Source: Halosimplex salinum (GTDB lineage Archaea > Halobacteriota > Halobacteria > Halobacteriales > Haloarculaceae). Taken from it: 64,000 nucleotides of DNA. The position numbers were made by a program, and so were the translations under genes. The stretch lies in assembly GCF_003730195.1 (NCBI RefSeq), contig NZ_QWGG01000002.1:248001-312000 (forward strand). The letters are read 5' to 3'. The notes under the pieces are model-generated. The model saw only the letters and a program-made list of their open reading frames with translations, was not told the origin of the DNA and searched no databases. This document shows positions 33,787 to 42,342 of the stretch, piece after piece (position 1 is the stretch's first letter; every line of letters starts with the position of its first letter).

Positions 33787-34188
33787 ATGTCCGCACAGGT
33801 AGCGGCAGACACGGAGAAGTACACCATCGAGGTCGACGACGACATCGACGCGATAGTTCACACGTGGGACGCGTTCGCGGCCGGGCAGGAGTTCCGCGAC
33901 GGGTGTAACGAACTGCTCGACGTGATCCGCTGGAACGGCAAGTCGAAACTGCTCGTCGACACGAGTGGGATCCAGGCCCACGACGAGGCCGACAAAGAGT
34001 GGCTGCAGGAGGAGTGGATACCCGAGACGATCGAGACGGGCATCGAGTACAGCGTGTCGGTCACCGGGGACAGCGTCATCTCCGAGATGGAGATGGAGGA
34101 GTTCGTCGACCAGGCACAGGACCTCGACTACACCTACGTGCTGGCCGGCGACATGGGCGAAGCCAGAGAGTGGATCGCCGAGCAGTAG
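33787..34188 (+). CDS. SpoIIAA/STAS-like small protein
   Basis: 133 acidic residues. The order EKYTIEVDDDIDAIVHTWDA, an amphipathic helix FRDGCNELLDVIRWNG, the strand SKLLVDTSGI and a last strand-helix pair DLDYTYVLAGDMGEAREWIA resembles the alternating alpha/beta pattern of SpoIIAA-like/STAS-SEC14 proteins. The D-T-S-G motif sits where STAS proteins carry their regulated residue. A signalling or membrane-association role is possible. The assignment is by pattern only. It is monocistronic and has a possible ggag ribosome site rather than a leaderless start. Confidence 0.55.
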   Translation: MSAQVAADTEKYTIEVDDDIDAIVHTWDAFAAGQEFRDGCNELLDVIRWNGKSKLLVDTSGIQAHDEADKEWLQEEWIPETIETGIEYSVSVTGDSVISEMEMEEFVDQAQDLDYTYVLAGDMGEAREWIAEQ

Positions 34189-34290
34189 TCCCACCGCACT
34201 CGCCGAGCAGCGGCCGCCGCTCGCTCGCTACGGGGTAGTCCCACCGCATCGCCGATCCGCCTTTCGCGAACCGACCGTGCCGGGACCACC

Positions 34291-34305
34291 TACCGGTAAC
34301 CGGTA
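34291..34305. promoter_or_regulatory. 15-bp palindrome upstream of the TFB gene
   Basis: TACCGGT, one base, ACCGGTA is a perfect 7-bp inverted repeat, 46 bp upstream of the TATA-like box of the TFB gene. It could be an activator or repressor site for that gene. Confidence 0.4.
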
Positions 34306-34351
34306 TGTGGATCGGCGGCCTCACGGCCGGAGAGCGGGGGTTACCGCACCG

Positions 34352-34358
34352 TTTATTA
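34352..34358 (+). promoter_or_regulatory. TATA box of the TFB gene
   Basis: tttatta lies 27-33 nt before ATG 34385, the usual spacing for a leaderless haloarchaeal transcript. Confidence 0.55.
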
Positions 34359-34384
34359 ACCCCCTGCCGGGCCAACGCTCGTGT

Positions 34385-35251
34385 ATGAGCACGACAGTCA
34401 CCGCCTGTCCGGAGTGCGAGGGACGACTGCGAAGCGACGACAGCGAAACCGTCTGTGCCAGTTGCGGCCTCGTGGTCGCGGAGGACAACATCGACCACGG
34501 GCCGGAGTGGCGCTCGTTCGCCGACGACGACACGAACCCCGAACGGACGGGCGCGCCGCTGACTCGCTCGCGTCACGACCGCGGTCTCTCGACGGAGATC
34601 GGCCGTTCCACTCGACTGAAGGGCCGCAAGCGCCGGCGGATGGCCCGTCTGCGCCGGCAGCACAACCGGACGAAGATCGGGTCGAAAGCCGAGCGCAACC
34701 AGGTGTACGGGTTCACCGAGATCCGGCGGCTGGTGAGCGCGCTCGGCCTCTCGGACCACATCCGTGACCGCTCCTGCGTCCTCTTCGAGTCCGCACAGGA
34801 CGAGGACCTCCTCCGGGGTCGCTCGCTGGAGGGGTTCGCCGCAGCGACGGTGTACGCCACCTGCCGCACGGCTGAAGTCTCGCGGACCGTCGACGAAGTC
34901 GTCGGTGAGGCCCGCGCCTCGAAGGCGGAACTCTCCGCGGCCTACGACGCGCTGAACCGCGAACTCGGCCTCCCGACGGGACCCATCGACCCCGCCGAAT
35001 ACCTCGCCAGGTTCGCCAGCGACCTCGACCTCCCGAAGGAACTCGAAGGGCGCGCCCGCGAACTGGTCCAGCGAGCGCGTGACGGCGGGCACGTCGACGG
35101 GCGCAACCCCGCGGGCGTCGCCGCCGGCTGTCTCTACACCGCCGCCACAGAACGCGAGTACCCGCTCACCCAGCAGGCGGCCGCCGACGCCGCCGACGTG
35201 ACGCCGGTCACGCTGCGGGCCACCTACCACGCGCTCTCCGAGGACGCCTGA
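34385..35251 (+). CDS. tfb: Transcription initiation factor TFB (TFIIB)
   Basis: A 288-residue protein from ATG 34385. The N-terminal zinc ribbon has Cys8, Cys11, Cys24 and Cys27 (CPEC...CASC), followed by the B-finger-like GPEWRSF and the basic linker, then two cyclin folds (about 105-190 and 200-285; SLEGFAAATVYATCRTAEVS and NPAGVAAGCLYTAATEREYP). TFB joins TBP on the promoter and recruits RNA polymerase. Haloarchaea carry many TFBs with different promoter preferences, and which paralogue this is cannot be told from the window. It is slightly shorter than typical TFBs because the N-terminal tail is absent. Confidence 0.93.
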   Translation: MSTTVTACPECEGRLRSDDSETVCASCGLVVAEDNIDHGPEWRSFADDDTNPERTGAPLTRSRHDRGLSTEIGRSTRLKGRKRRRMARLRRQHNRTKIGSKAERNQVYGFTEIRRLVSALGLSDHIRDRSCVLFESAQDEDLLRGRSLEGFAAATVYATCRTAEVSRTVDEVVGEARASKAELSAAYDALNRELGLPTGPIDPAEYLARFASDLDLPKELEGRARELVQRARDGGHVDGRNPAGVAAGCLYTAATEREYPLTQQAAADAADVTPVTLRATYHALSEDA

Positions 35252-35465
35252 CCGCCGCTTTCCGGGCCGCATCGATTATCAGCTCTCGTACCTATCAGCC
35301 GAATCACTGTAATGTAGTTCTCCAAACAGTTATCGGAGACTGGTGAGACGGTCCGTCCGTGTTCGAACTGTCTGGTTCTGCGGGTTCGGAACACCCGTAC
35401 GGGGTGAGGGGCGGTGACACACCACCGTTCGTTTCAAATCACGGGGGTGTCAACGGAGTGGATCC

Positions 35466-37379
35466 ATGGGTGTAAGCGTGGATTCGGACGGGGCGGGTGA
35501 CCCGGTTCCGGGCGACGGCGACGAAGGGTCGGGCCATCCGGTCGTGTGGCTCTTCGACGAGTACGCGCGGCCCCACTGGAAACAGCTGGTCGGTGGGCTC
35601 ACCTTTACGACGGTCGAGCAGTTCCCGGCGCGCCTGCCACCGGTGCTCATCGGGCTCGCCATCGACGCGGTGTTGCTCGGGTCGGGCCCGTTTCGACTGC
35701 CGCTGGTCCCCCGGGCCTGGCTCCCGACGGCGATGGCCGACCAGTTGCGCCTCCTGCTGGCGCTACTGTGCGGGAGTTTCGCGGCGGTCGCGCTCGTGAA
35801 CTTCTTCGGTCGGCGAGTGCTCGGGCGCTTCGGGCAGTCCTTCCAGCACGAGATCAGGACGGAGGTGTTCGACACCGTCCAGCGCCTGGAACTGGACTAC
35901 TTCGACGAACACGACACCGGCGAAGTGATGAGCATCCTGAACGACGACGTTCAGGAGGTGCAGACGCTCGTGTTCGGCGTACTCGCGCGCGGGTCGAACA
36001 TGACGATGACCGCCGTCGCCACCTACGCCTACATGCTCTGGCTCAACTGGCAGCTCGCGGTCGTCCTCGCCGTGGTCCCGTTCGTCCTCTTCGGGCTCAG
36101 CTACTGGTTCTCGAACTGGATCGAACCCAGACACCAGGCGGTCCGCGAGCGCGTCGGCGACCTCAACAGCCGACTCAACAACAACGTCGACGGCGTCTCG
36201 GTCATCAAGGCATTCGGCACGGAGTCGGCCGAGCGCGACCGGGTTCGCACGGCCTCCAGGGACCACCGAGAGGCACAGTGGGACGCCCACTGGGCGGGGG
36301 CGACGATGGATCCGGTCTCCCGGACGGTCTCGCAACTCGGGCGCGTGGTCACCATCGTCGTCGGCGGGATCTGGGTGCTCACCGGGCCGCCGCTGTTCTT
36401 CACGGGCACGCTCACGCCCGGCGCGCTGTTCACCTTCTACATGTTCGTCGGCTCGCTGCTCACCTCGATGCAGGGCATCGCCCGCGTCGTCGACGGCTAC
36501 CAGAACGGGAAGGCCGCGGCGACGCGCCTGCGCGACATCGTCGCCAACGACAGCGTCGTCGAGCGCTCCGACGCGGCCGACCTCGACGACCCGGACGGGG
36601 TCGTCACCTACGACGACGTGACGTTCACGTACCCGAGTCGTGACGAACCCACGCTGGAGGGCGTCTCCTTCGACGTCGACGCGGGCGATACGGTCGGTAT
36701 CGTCGGATCGACCGGTGCCGGCAAGTCGACCGTCCTCAAACTCCTCGTGCGCTTTTACGACGCGGATTCGGGACGGATCACCGTCGACGGTCGTGACGTA
36801 CGGGACGTCACCGTCGAGAGTCTCCGCGACTCGATCGGCTACGTCTCCCAGGACCCGTTCCTCTTCTACGGGACGGTCCGGGAGAACGTCGCCTACGCAC
36901 ACCCCGACGTCGACGACGAAACGGTCGTCGAGGCCGCGAAACTCGCGGGCGCCCACGAGTTCGTCTCCGAGTTACCGGACGAGTACGACACGCAGGTGGG
37001 CGAGCGAGGCGTGAAACTCTCCGGCGGCCAGCGCCAGCGGATCGCCATCGCCCGCGCCATCGCCCGCGATCCGGCGATTCTCGTCTTCGACGAGGCGACC
37101 AGCCACGTCGACAACGAGACCGAGGTGCTCATTCAGCGGACGCTGGACGAACTCGCGGCCGACCGCACCACCTTCATGGTCGCCCACCGCCTCTCGACGG
37201 TCCGCGACGCGGACCACATCTTCGTTGTCGACGACGGCGAACTCGTCGAGCGCGGCACGCACGAGGACCTGCTCGCCCGTGACGGCCTCTACGCCAATCT
37301 CTGGCACGTGCAGGTCGGGGACGTGACGGCGCTCCCGGAGTCGTTCCTCCAGCGGGTGCGCCGAGGTGATACCGCATGA
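35466..37379 (+). CDS. ABC exporter half-transporter, first of pair B
   Basis: 637 residues: six membrane helices (about 35-350) with LPLVPRAWLP between helices 1 and 2, then an ATPase with Walker A GSTGAGKST (about 415), signature LSGGQRQR (about 517), ILVFDEATSHVD and H-loop MVAHRLS. It overlaps the next gene by 4 bp. It aligns best with the first gene of pair A (14795), since both have a (V/L)P-P/A-V-(L/V)-(I/V)-G...DA(V/I)LL block before the W-P motif. A heterodimeric exporter with its neighbour is likely; substrate unknown. A TetR gene is not adjacent, unlike pair A. Confidence 0.93.
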   Translation: MGVSVDSDGAGDPVPGDGDEGSGHPVVWLFDEYARPHWKQLVGGLTFTTVEQFPARLPPVLIGLAIDAVLLGSGPFRLPLVPRAWLPTAMADQLRLLLALLCGSFAAVALVNFFGRRVLGRFGQSFQHEIRTEVFDTVQRLELDYFDEHDTGEVMSILNDDVQEVQTLVFGVLARGSNMTMTAVATYAYMLWLNWQLAVVLAVVPFVLFGLSYWFSNWIEPRHQAVRERVGDLNSRLNNNVDGVSVIKAFGTESAERDRVRTASRDHREAQWDAHWAGATMDPVSRTVSQLGRVVTIVVGGIWVLTGPPLFFTGTLTPGALFTFYMFVGSLLTSMQGIARVVDGYQNGKAAATRLRDIVANDSVVERSDAADLDDPDGVVTYDDVTFTYPSRDEPTLEGVSFDVDAGDTVGIVGSTGAGKSTVLKLLVRFYDADSGRITVDGRDVRDVTVESLRDSIGYVSQDPFLFYGTVRENVAYAHPDVDDETVVEAAKLAGAHEFVSELPDEYDTQVGERGVKLSGGQRQRIAIARAIARDPAILVFDEATSHVDNETEVLIQRTLDELAADRTTFMVAHRLSTVRDADHIFVVDDGELVERGTHEDLLARDGLYANLWHVQVGDVTALPESFLQRVRRGDTA

Positions 37380-39370
37380 GTGACGACCCCGACGGATCCA
37401 GCGACGACGGTCCCGCGGATTCCGACGACGGCCCTGTGGACTCCGACGACGACCCGTATCGTGCGGACGCGAGGTGGCCGGTGCTCGCGCTCCTCCGGGA
37501 GTACGGCCGATCGCACTGGCACCTCGCGGTCGCAGGCCTCCTGCTCCGACTGCTGTGGATCGTGCCGGGGCAGGCGGGGCCCGCCCTGATCGGGTACGCC
37601 TTCGACGCGGTGTTCAGCGATGCGAAGCAGTTCCGACTGCCGCTCGTCCCGCAGGCGTGGATCCCGCAGACCCAGCTCGGACAGATCTGGGTCGTCGCGG
37701 GCCTCCTCCTCGCCATCTCGGTCGTCGGGCAGGCAGTGAAGTGGCTCCGCACGCTCTCGTGGGGGGCCTTCGCCTTCCGCCTCCAGCACGACGTCCGCGT
37801 CGAGACCTACGACACCGTCCAGCGCCTGGAGATGGGCTTTTTCGACGACCACCAGACGGGCGAAGTCATGAGCATCCTCAACAACGACGTCGACGCGATG
37901 GAGAACTTCTTCACCAGCACCATCGACGACGCGATGACCATCGTCGCGTTCATGCTGGGGATCAGTTTCTACATGGTCCTGCTGAACTGGCAGTTCGCGC
38001 TGGTCGCGCTGTCGGTCGCGCCGGTCATCGCCGTCGCCAACTACTACTTCTCCGGCAAGATCGGCGAAATCTACGGCGCTGTCCGGGAGGCCCAGGGCAA
38101 ACTCAACGCGCAACTGCGCAACTCCATCAGCGGCATCTCGGTCGTCAAGGCGTACACCGCCGAACCGTTCGAACGCGAGCGCGTGGAGCGCTCCTCTCAG
38201 ACCGTCGTCGACGCCTTCCTCGACGCGATCCGCCTCGGGTCGTATCACTACCCCGCGATGCGTGCGCTCACCGGCGTCGGCCTCGCGCTCACCTTCGGCG
38301 TGGGCGGGTACTGGGTGATGAACGGGCCACCCGGTCCCTTCACCGCGTCGCTGACCGCGGGGACCCTCGTCACCTTCCTGCTCTACACCCAGCACATGGG
38401 CTGGCCGCTCCAGGACATCGCGGGCGTCATCGAGAGTTACAGCAGCGCCAGCGCCTCCGCCGAACGGCTCCTCGGCATCCAGCGTGCGGCACCGACCGTC
38501 GCGGAAGCCGAAGACGCGACGGAACTGACCGACGTTCGCGGCCGGGTCACGTACGAAGCCGTCACGTTCTCGTATCCCGAGAGCGAGCGCGCGGACGCAC
38601 CGGTCACGGCGACGGACGCGGGGCCGGTCGTCGAGGACGTCTCCTTCGACGTCGACCCGGGTGAGACCGTCGGCATCGTCGGTCCGACCGGGGCCGGCAA
38701 ATCGACCCTGCTGAAACTGCTCGTCAGGTTCTACGACGTCGACCGGGGCCGCATCCGCGTCGACGGCCACGACGTCCGCGACCTCACGGTCGACAGTCTC
38801 CGGGACGCAGTCGGGTTCATCAGCCAGGACCCGTTCCTCTTCTCGGGGACGATTCGGGAGAACGTCTCCTACGGCACCGCCGCGGTCGACGCGGAAACCG
38901 TCTGGGACGCCCTGGAGCGGGCGGAGGCGGCCTCGTTCGTCGAGGACCTGCCCGACGGCATCGACACGACCATCGGCGAACGCGGCGTGAAGCTCTCCGG
39001 CGGCCAGCGCCAGCGGATCTGTCTCGCCCGTGTGATGATCCACGACCCCGAAATCCTCGTCCTCGACGAGGCGACCAGCCACGTCGACAACGAGACCGAG
39101 GCGCTCATCCAGCGCTCCATCGAGTCCGTCGTCGCCGACCGGACGACGCTGGTCGTCGCACATCGCCTCTCGACGGTCAAAGACGCCGACCGCATCGTCG
39201 TCCTCGACGACGGTCGCGTCGCCGAGCAGGGCAGCCACGCCGACCTCCTCGACCGGAACGGACTGTACGCCACCCTCTGGCAGGTCCAGGTCGGCGAGGT
39301 CCAGTCGCTCCCGCCGGCGTTCGTCGACCGGATCGAGCGCCGCGCCGACGCGCTCGACACCGACGACTGA
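37376..39370 (+). CDS. ABC exporter half-transporter, second of pair B
   Basis: 664 residues with a 30-residue Asp/Ser-rich N-terminal tail, six membrane helices (about 45-360) carrying LPLVPQAWIP, and an ATPase with Walker A GPTGAGKST (about 435), signature LSGGQRQR (about 540), ILVLDEATSHVD and VVAHRLS. All catalytic residues are present. It is co-translated with the preceding gene (ATGA overlap) and is most similar in layout to the second gene of pair A (12894). The tail after the ATPase (VDRIERRADALDTDD) is slightly longer than in the others. Confidence 0.93.
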   Translation: MSDDPDGSSDDGPADSDDGPVDSDDDPYRADARWPVLALLREYGRSHWHLAVAGLLLRLLWIVPGQAGPALIGYAFDAVFSDAKQFRLPLVPQAWIPQTQLGQIWVVAGLLLAISVVGQAVKWLRTLSWGAFAFRLQHDVRVETYDTVQRLEMGFFDDHQTGEVMSILNNDVDAMENFFTSTIDDAMTIVAFMLGISFYMVLLNWQFALVALSVAPVIAVANYYFSGKIGEIYGAVREAQGKLNAQLRNSISGISVVKAYTAEPFERERVERSSQTVVDAFLDAIRLGSYHYPAMRALTGVGLALTFGVGGYWVMNGPPGPFTASLTAGTLVTFLLYTQHMGWPLQDIAGVIESYSSASASAERLLGIQRAAPTVAEAEDATELTDVRGRVTYEAVTFSYPESERADAPVTATDAGPVVEDVSFDVDPGETVGIVGPTGAGKSTLLKLLVRFYDVDRGRIRVDGHDVRDLTVDSLRDAVGFISQDPFLFSGTIRENVSYGTAAVDAETVWDALERAEAASFVEDLPDGIDTTIGERGVKLSGGQRQRICLARVMIHDPEILVLDEATSHVDNETEALIQRSIESVVADRTTLVVAHRLSTVKDADRIVVLDDGRVAEQGSHADLLDRNGLYATLWQVQVGEVQSLPPAFVDRIERRADALDTDD

Positions 39371-39393
39371 CCGCCTCGAGGATCCGCTTCCGG

Positions 39394-40071
39394 TCACGCC
39401 GAAACACCGTGACCGCAGGCCCGCTCGACGGTCGCCGCCAGATCGGCGAACGCCCCGGCCGCCGCCGTGTCGGGCGCGCTCGCCCCGACCGGGACGCCCG
39501 CCGCCTGCGCTCGCTGGACCGCCGCCGACTCCGGGACCCTCGTCACCGGTCCGCCGAGTTCGCGCGCCACGAGGTCCGTCGGCGTCTCGTCGCCGGCCCG
39601 GTTCACGACGATGGCCGCGAGCCCCGCGTCGAGTTCGCGAGCGAGCGCCCGCGCCCGGAGCGCGTCGCCCAGCGCCGGCGGCGCGGGTTCGGTCACGAGC
39701 ACGCAGGCGTCTGCGACGAGCAGTCCGAGGCCCACGTCGCCGCACATCCCCGCCGGACAGTCAACGACGACGCGGCCGTACTCGTCCCTGACCCGCTCGA
39801 CCGTCTCCACGAGCGCCGTCGGCTCGCAGGCCCGCGCGCCGGTGAGCGACCGCCCGCAGGGGAGGAGTGCCACCGCTCCCTCCTCTCGTACCGCCTCGGT
39901 CGGGTCGGCCCGCCCCGCGAGCACGTCGTGCAGGTCCGGTCCGCGGCCGGCGGGTAGGTCCGCCATCGCGAGGTCCGCGTCGACGACCACCGCGTCGAGT
40001 TCCGCGCCGAGGTTGTACGCGACCGTCGACTTGCCGACGCCGCCTTTCCCGCCGACGACAGCGAGGATCAT
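39394..40071 (-). CDS. MinD/ParA-family ATPase
   Basis: A 225-residue protein opening MILAVVGGKGGVGKSTVAYN, the deviant Walker A with the signature Lys of MinD/ParA proteins. Switch I is VVDADLAMADLP and Walker B is GRVVVDCPAGMCG. There is no amphipathic C-terminal membrane-targeting helix (it ends ATVERACGHGVSA), so it is unlike a classical membrane-cycling MinD. It is the last gene of a minus-strand cluster and overlaps the 287-aa gene by 4 bp. It probably drives placement or assembly of a partner made by that cluster. The function in archaea is not known to me. Confidence 0.88.
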   Translation of the reverse strand: MILAVVGGKGGVGKSTVAYNLGAELDAVVVDADLAMADLPAGRGPDLHDVLAGRADPTEAVREEGAVALLPCGRSLTGARACEPTALVETVERVRDEYGRVVVDCPAGMCGDVGLGLLVADACVLVTEPAPPALGDALRARALARELDAGLAAIVVNRAGDETPTDLVARELGGPVTRVPESAAVQRAQAAGVPVGASAPDTAAAGAFADLAATVERACGHGVSA

Positions 40072-40931
40072 CGCTCCCTGCGGTCGGCCCGCGCGAGGAG
40101 CGCGTCGACGCGCTCGCGGACCCGCCGTAACGCCCTCCGGTCCGTCTCGACGGCTCCCACGAGCGCCGAGTCCGGCCCCAGTGTCCGGTCGTCGCCCGGT
40201 TCGACACGTCGTCCCCCGTCGGCGGCTGCCAGTCTGGCGTCGACGTCCCGGAGCCAGGCGCGGACGGCCCCGGGGACGACGAGTCGCTCGGGTCCGCCGA
40301 CCGTCTCACCCGCCGTAGTCGCCCATCCGGCCCCGTCCCCATCTCCGTCCCCGTCCCCATCTCCGGCCCCGATCCCGACATCGCCCCCGGCCACGGTCTC
40401 GTCGGTCCCGGGCGCCCCCGACACCTGGTGGTCACGTCGGGAACCACCGTCTCCGCCGTCGTTCGACTCGGGCTCGGTCGAGTCAGTCGACGCAGCCGGT
40501 CGCCGCTCGGGGTCCGCAGCGTCCGGGACCGGTACGGCGTCCCGTGGGACGGCAGGGTCACCGAGCGCGCGGACGACCCCTGACGGCGTCGATTCGACCG
40601 CGGGAACCTCCCCCCTTCGTTCCGTCGATCCACTGGCTCCGGCGGTCGCCTCGGCGGAACTCGCCGGCTCTGTCGACACGACGGCGGCGGGCGGTTCCGC
40701 TGGCGGTGCGGGGGTCGCGTACCCCACCGTCAGTCGACCGTCGCCGGGGACTCGCCCAGTGAACGCACCGTCGTCCCACCCCGCCGCCGGTTGCCCACGG
40801 CGCCGCGGCGGCCAGACCGGCCCGTCGAGGCGGTTCTCGACCCGCACTCTGGCCGGCCGGTCCGCGGCGACGACGAGACCGACGAGCGTCACCCCGTCGC
40901 TCCGTTCGAGACTCCAGTCGAGCGTGACCAT
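40068..40931 (-). CDS. Protein of unknown function with long disordered middle, MinD-linked
   Basis: 287 residues in three parts. Residues 1-72 form a beta-rich domain (VTLDWSLERSDGVTLVGLVV with ARVRVENRLDGPVWPP). Residues 73-205 are disordered, Pro/Ala/Ser-rich with a (GD)n run (GAGDGDGDGDGDGAG). The C-terminal 80 residues form a charged helical domain (AVRAWLRDVDARLAAADGGR, then ETDRRALRRVRERVDALLAR). It is coupled to the MinD-like gene by a 4-bp overlap, so it is the likely partner or cargo adaptor. No signal peptide. No family named. Confidence 0.7.
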   Translation of the reverse strand: MVTLDWSLERSDGVTLVGLVVAADRPARVRVENRLDGPVWPPRRRGQPAAGWDDGAFTGRVPGDGRLTVGYATPAPPAEPPAAVVSTEPASSAEATAGASGSTERRGEVPAVESTPSGVVRALGDPAVPRDAVPVPDAADPERRPAASTDSTEPESNDGGDGGSRRDHQVSGAPGTDETVAGGDVGIGAGDGDGDGDGDGAGWATTAGETVGGPERLVVPGAVRAWLRDVDARLAAADGGRRVEPGDDRTLGPDSALVGAVETDRRALRRVRERVDALLARADRRER

Positions 40932-41006
40932 GACGGGCGCTGGTCGCCCGTTCCGCCTTAAATTCGAGGGCCGACGACGGGCACGTCCCGCTCTCTCGCC
41001 CGCCGC

Positions 41007-41939
41007 TCAGACCCGTACGACCGGCGCGCCGAGCCACGTCGCGGCCGCCGTCGGCGTCTCGAAGCGGTCGCAGGCCACCACGACCGGTGCGCGGAGCGCG
41101 GCCACCCGCCCGACCGCGAGCGCCGCACAGACCCCGTCGGCGACCAGCGGGTCGTCCACCCGTCTCGCGGCGTCGCCGCTCGCCCCTTCGGCGGACTCAC
41201 TCCGTTCGCCCGCCCGCTCGGGCCCGCCCGGCACCGCCGCGAGCGCGGCCTCGTACTCCTCGCGGATCCGGCCCACGAGGTGTGCGCGGGCGCGCCGTTC
41301 GAGGTTCGCTCGCCGGTCTTCGAGTCTCCGGCGGCGCTCGCGGGCGTCGCGGCTCTCGCGTGCCAGTCGCTCGGCCCGCTCCAGCGCCTCGCGGGCGGCC
41401 GCCCGTTCCGTCTCGCGCTCGGCGAGTTCGCGCGTCGCCTCGGCCAGATCGGCCTCCAGTTCGCTCACGTCTCGGTCGGCTTCTCGCCCGGCCTGAACCC
41501 GGCCGCGGAGCGCGGCGACCCGCTCGCGGATCCGCTCGACGGCGTCGTCGGTGCCCGCCAGCCGTTCCCGCGGCGCCTGCAGGTCAGGCGGCGCCGGCAC
41601 CGTCAGGTCGGCGACCCGCTCCCGAACGTCCGCGAGTTCCTCGTCTTGCGGCGCCTCGCCGCCCCGTGACCGGGCCGCAGCGGCCAGCGCCGTCCGCACA
41701 CGGACGTTCGTCGATGGCGTCACGAGTCCCACGTGCTCGTGGACCGGCCCCGGGGTCGGACAGTCGACCGCTATCGGTCGATTTCCACTCGCGGCCGCGT
41801 CCCGAGACGCCGCGCGGATAGCCGCGACCACCGTCTTCGGCCCGATGTCGTGCCCGCGGAGGTCGACGGTCCGCTCGCCGTCGCCGTCCTCATCGCCGTC
41901 GTCCCCCAGTTCGAGTCGCAGAACCCCCTCTTCGGTCAT
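41007..41939 (-). CDS. Coiled-coil protein of unknown function, MinD-linked
   Basis: 310 residues: an N-terminal globular part (HDIGPKTVVAAIRAASRDAA), an Arg/Glu/Ala-rich coiled coil over about residues 100-225, and a C-terminal alpha/beta piece (GVCAALAVGRVAALRAPVVV ending LGAPVVRV). It overlaps the 112-aa gene by 4 bp and lies 75 bp before the 287-aa gene. It could be the structural partner of the MinD-like ATPase. The DNA at 41190-41214 holds a copy of the 11-nt-loop hairpin, encoding GERSES, in sense orientation. Confidence 0.72.
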   Translation of the reverse strand: MTEEGVLRLELGDDGDEDGDGERTVDLRGHDIGPKTVVAAIRAASRDAAASGNRPIAVDCPTPGPVHEHVGLVTPSTNVRVRTALAAAARSRGGEAPQDEELADVRERVADLTVPAPPDLQAPRERLAGTDDAVERIRERVAALRGRVQAGREADRDVSELEADLAEATRELAERETERAAAREALERAERLARESRDARERRRRLEDRRANLERRARAHLVGRIREEYEAALAAVPGGPERAGERSESAEGASGDAARRVDDPLVADGVCAALAVGRVAALRAPVVVACDRFETPTAAATWLGAPVVRV

Positions 41940-42274
41940 AGCTCGGTTTCGCGCATCTGTTCGGGGTCGGGATGGTCACGCTCGGCGGCGAACGCCGTGT
42001 ACGGGAGCGCCCCCTCCTCGCGTTTCTCGTAAGCCGCGGCAGCCTCGCGGACGGACGCGTCGACGGCCTCGAACTCGTTGAACGGGCGGGTTCGCTCGAT
42101 CTGCACGTCGCCGCCGTGTTTCTCCCGGAGCCGGAGCGCCTGGAACGCCGCGAACTCCGTCTCGGCCAGCAGGGCGACCCGTCCGAACCGCCGGACGACG
42201 ACCTCCTCGTGCGTCCGGCAGACGTTCCTGAGCGTCCCCCGCGCCGCCCGCGAGTACGTCACCACCAGTAACAC
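41936..42274 (-). CDS. Small conserved-looking protein of the MinD-linked cluster
   Basis: 112 residues from a GTG at 42274; no ATG is available in a sensible place. It begins with a hydrophobic strand VLLVVTYSRAARGTLRNVCR, then HEEVVVRRFGRVALLAETEF and a helix-rich, acidic C-terminal half (FNEFEAVDASVREAAAAYEK). There are no metal-binding or catalytic motifs I recognise. It overlaps the coiled-coil gene by 4 bp and heads the four-gene cluster that ends in the MinD-like ATPase. It is 68 bp downstream of the RecA-fold gene, so the transcript may extend from mcm through all of them. Confidence 0.65.
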   Translation of the reverse strand: MLLVVTYSRAARGTLRNVCRTHEEVVVRRFGRVALLAETEFAAFQALRLREKHGGDVQIERTRPFNEFEAVDASVREAAAAYEKREEGALPYTAFAAERDHPDPEQMRETEL

Positions 42275-42342
42275 GAGCGGCGATTGTACCGCCACCCGAC
42301 ATAAATGTATTGGATAAACTGAACGAAACGATATCAGGACCC

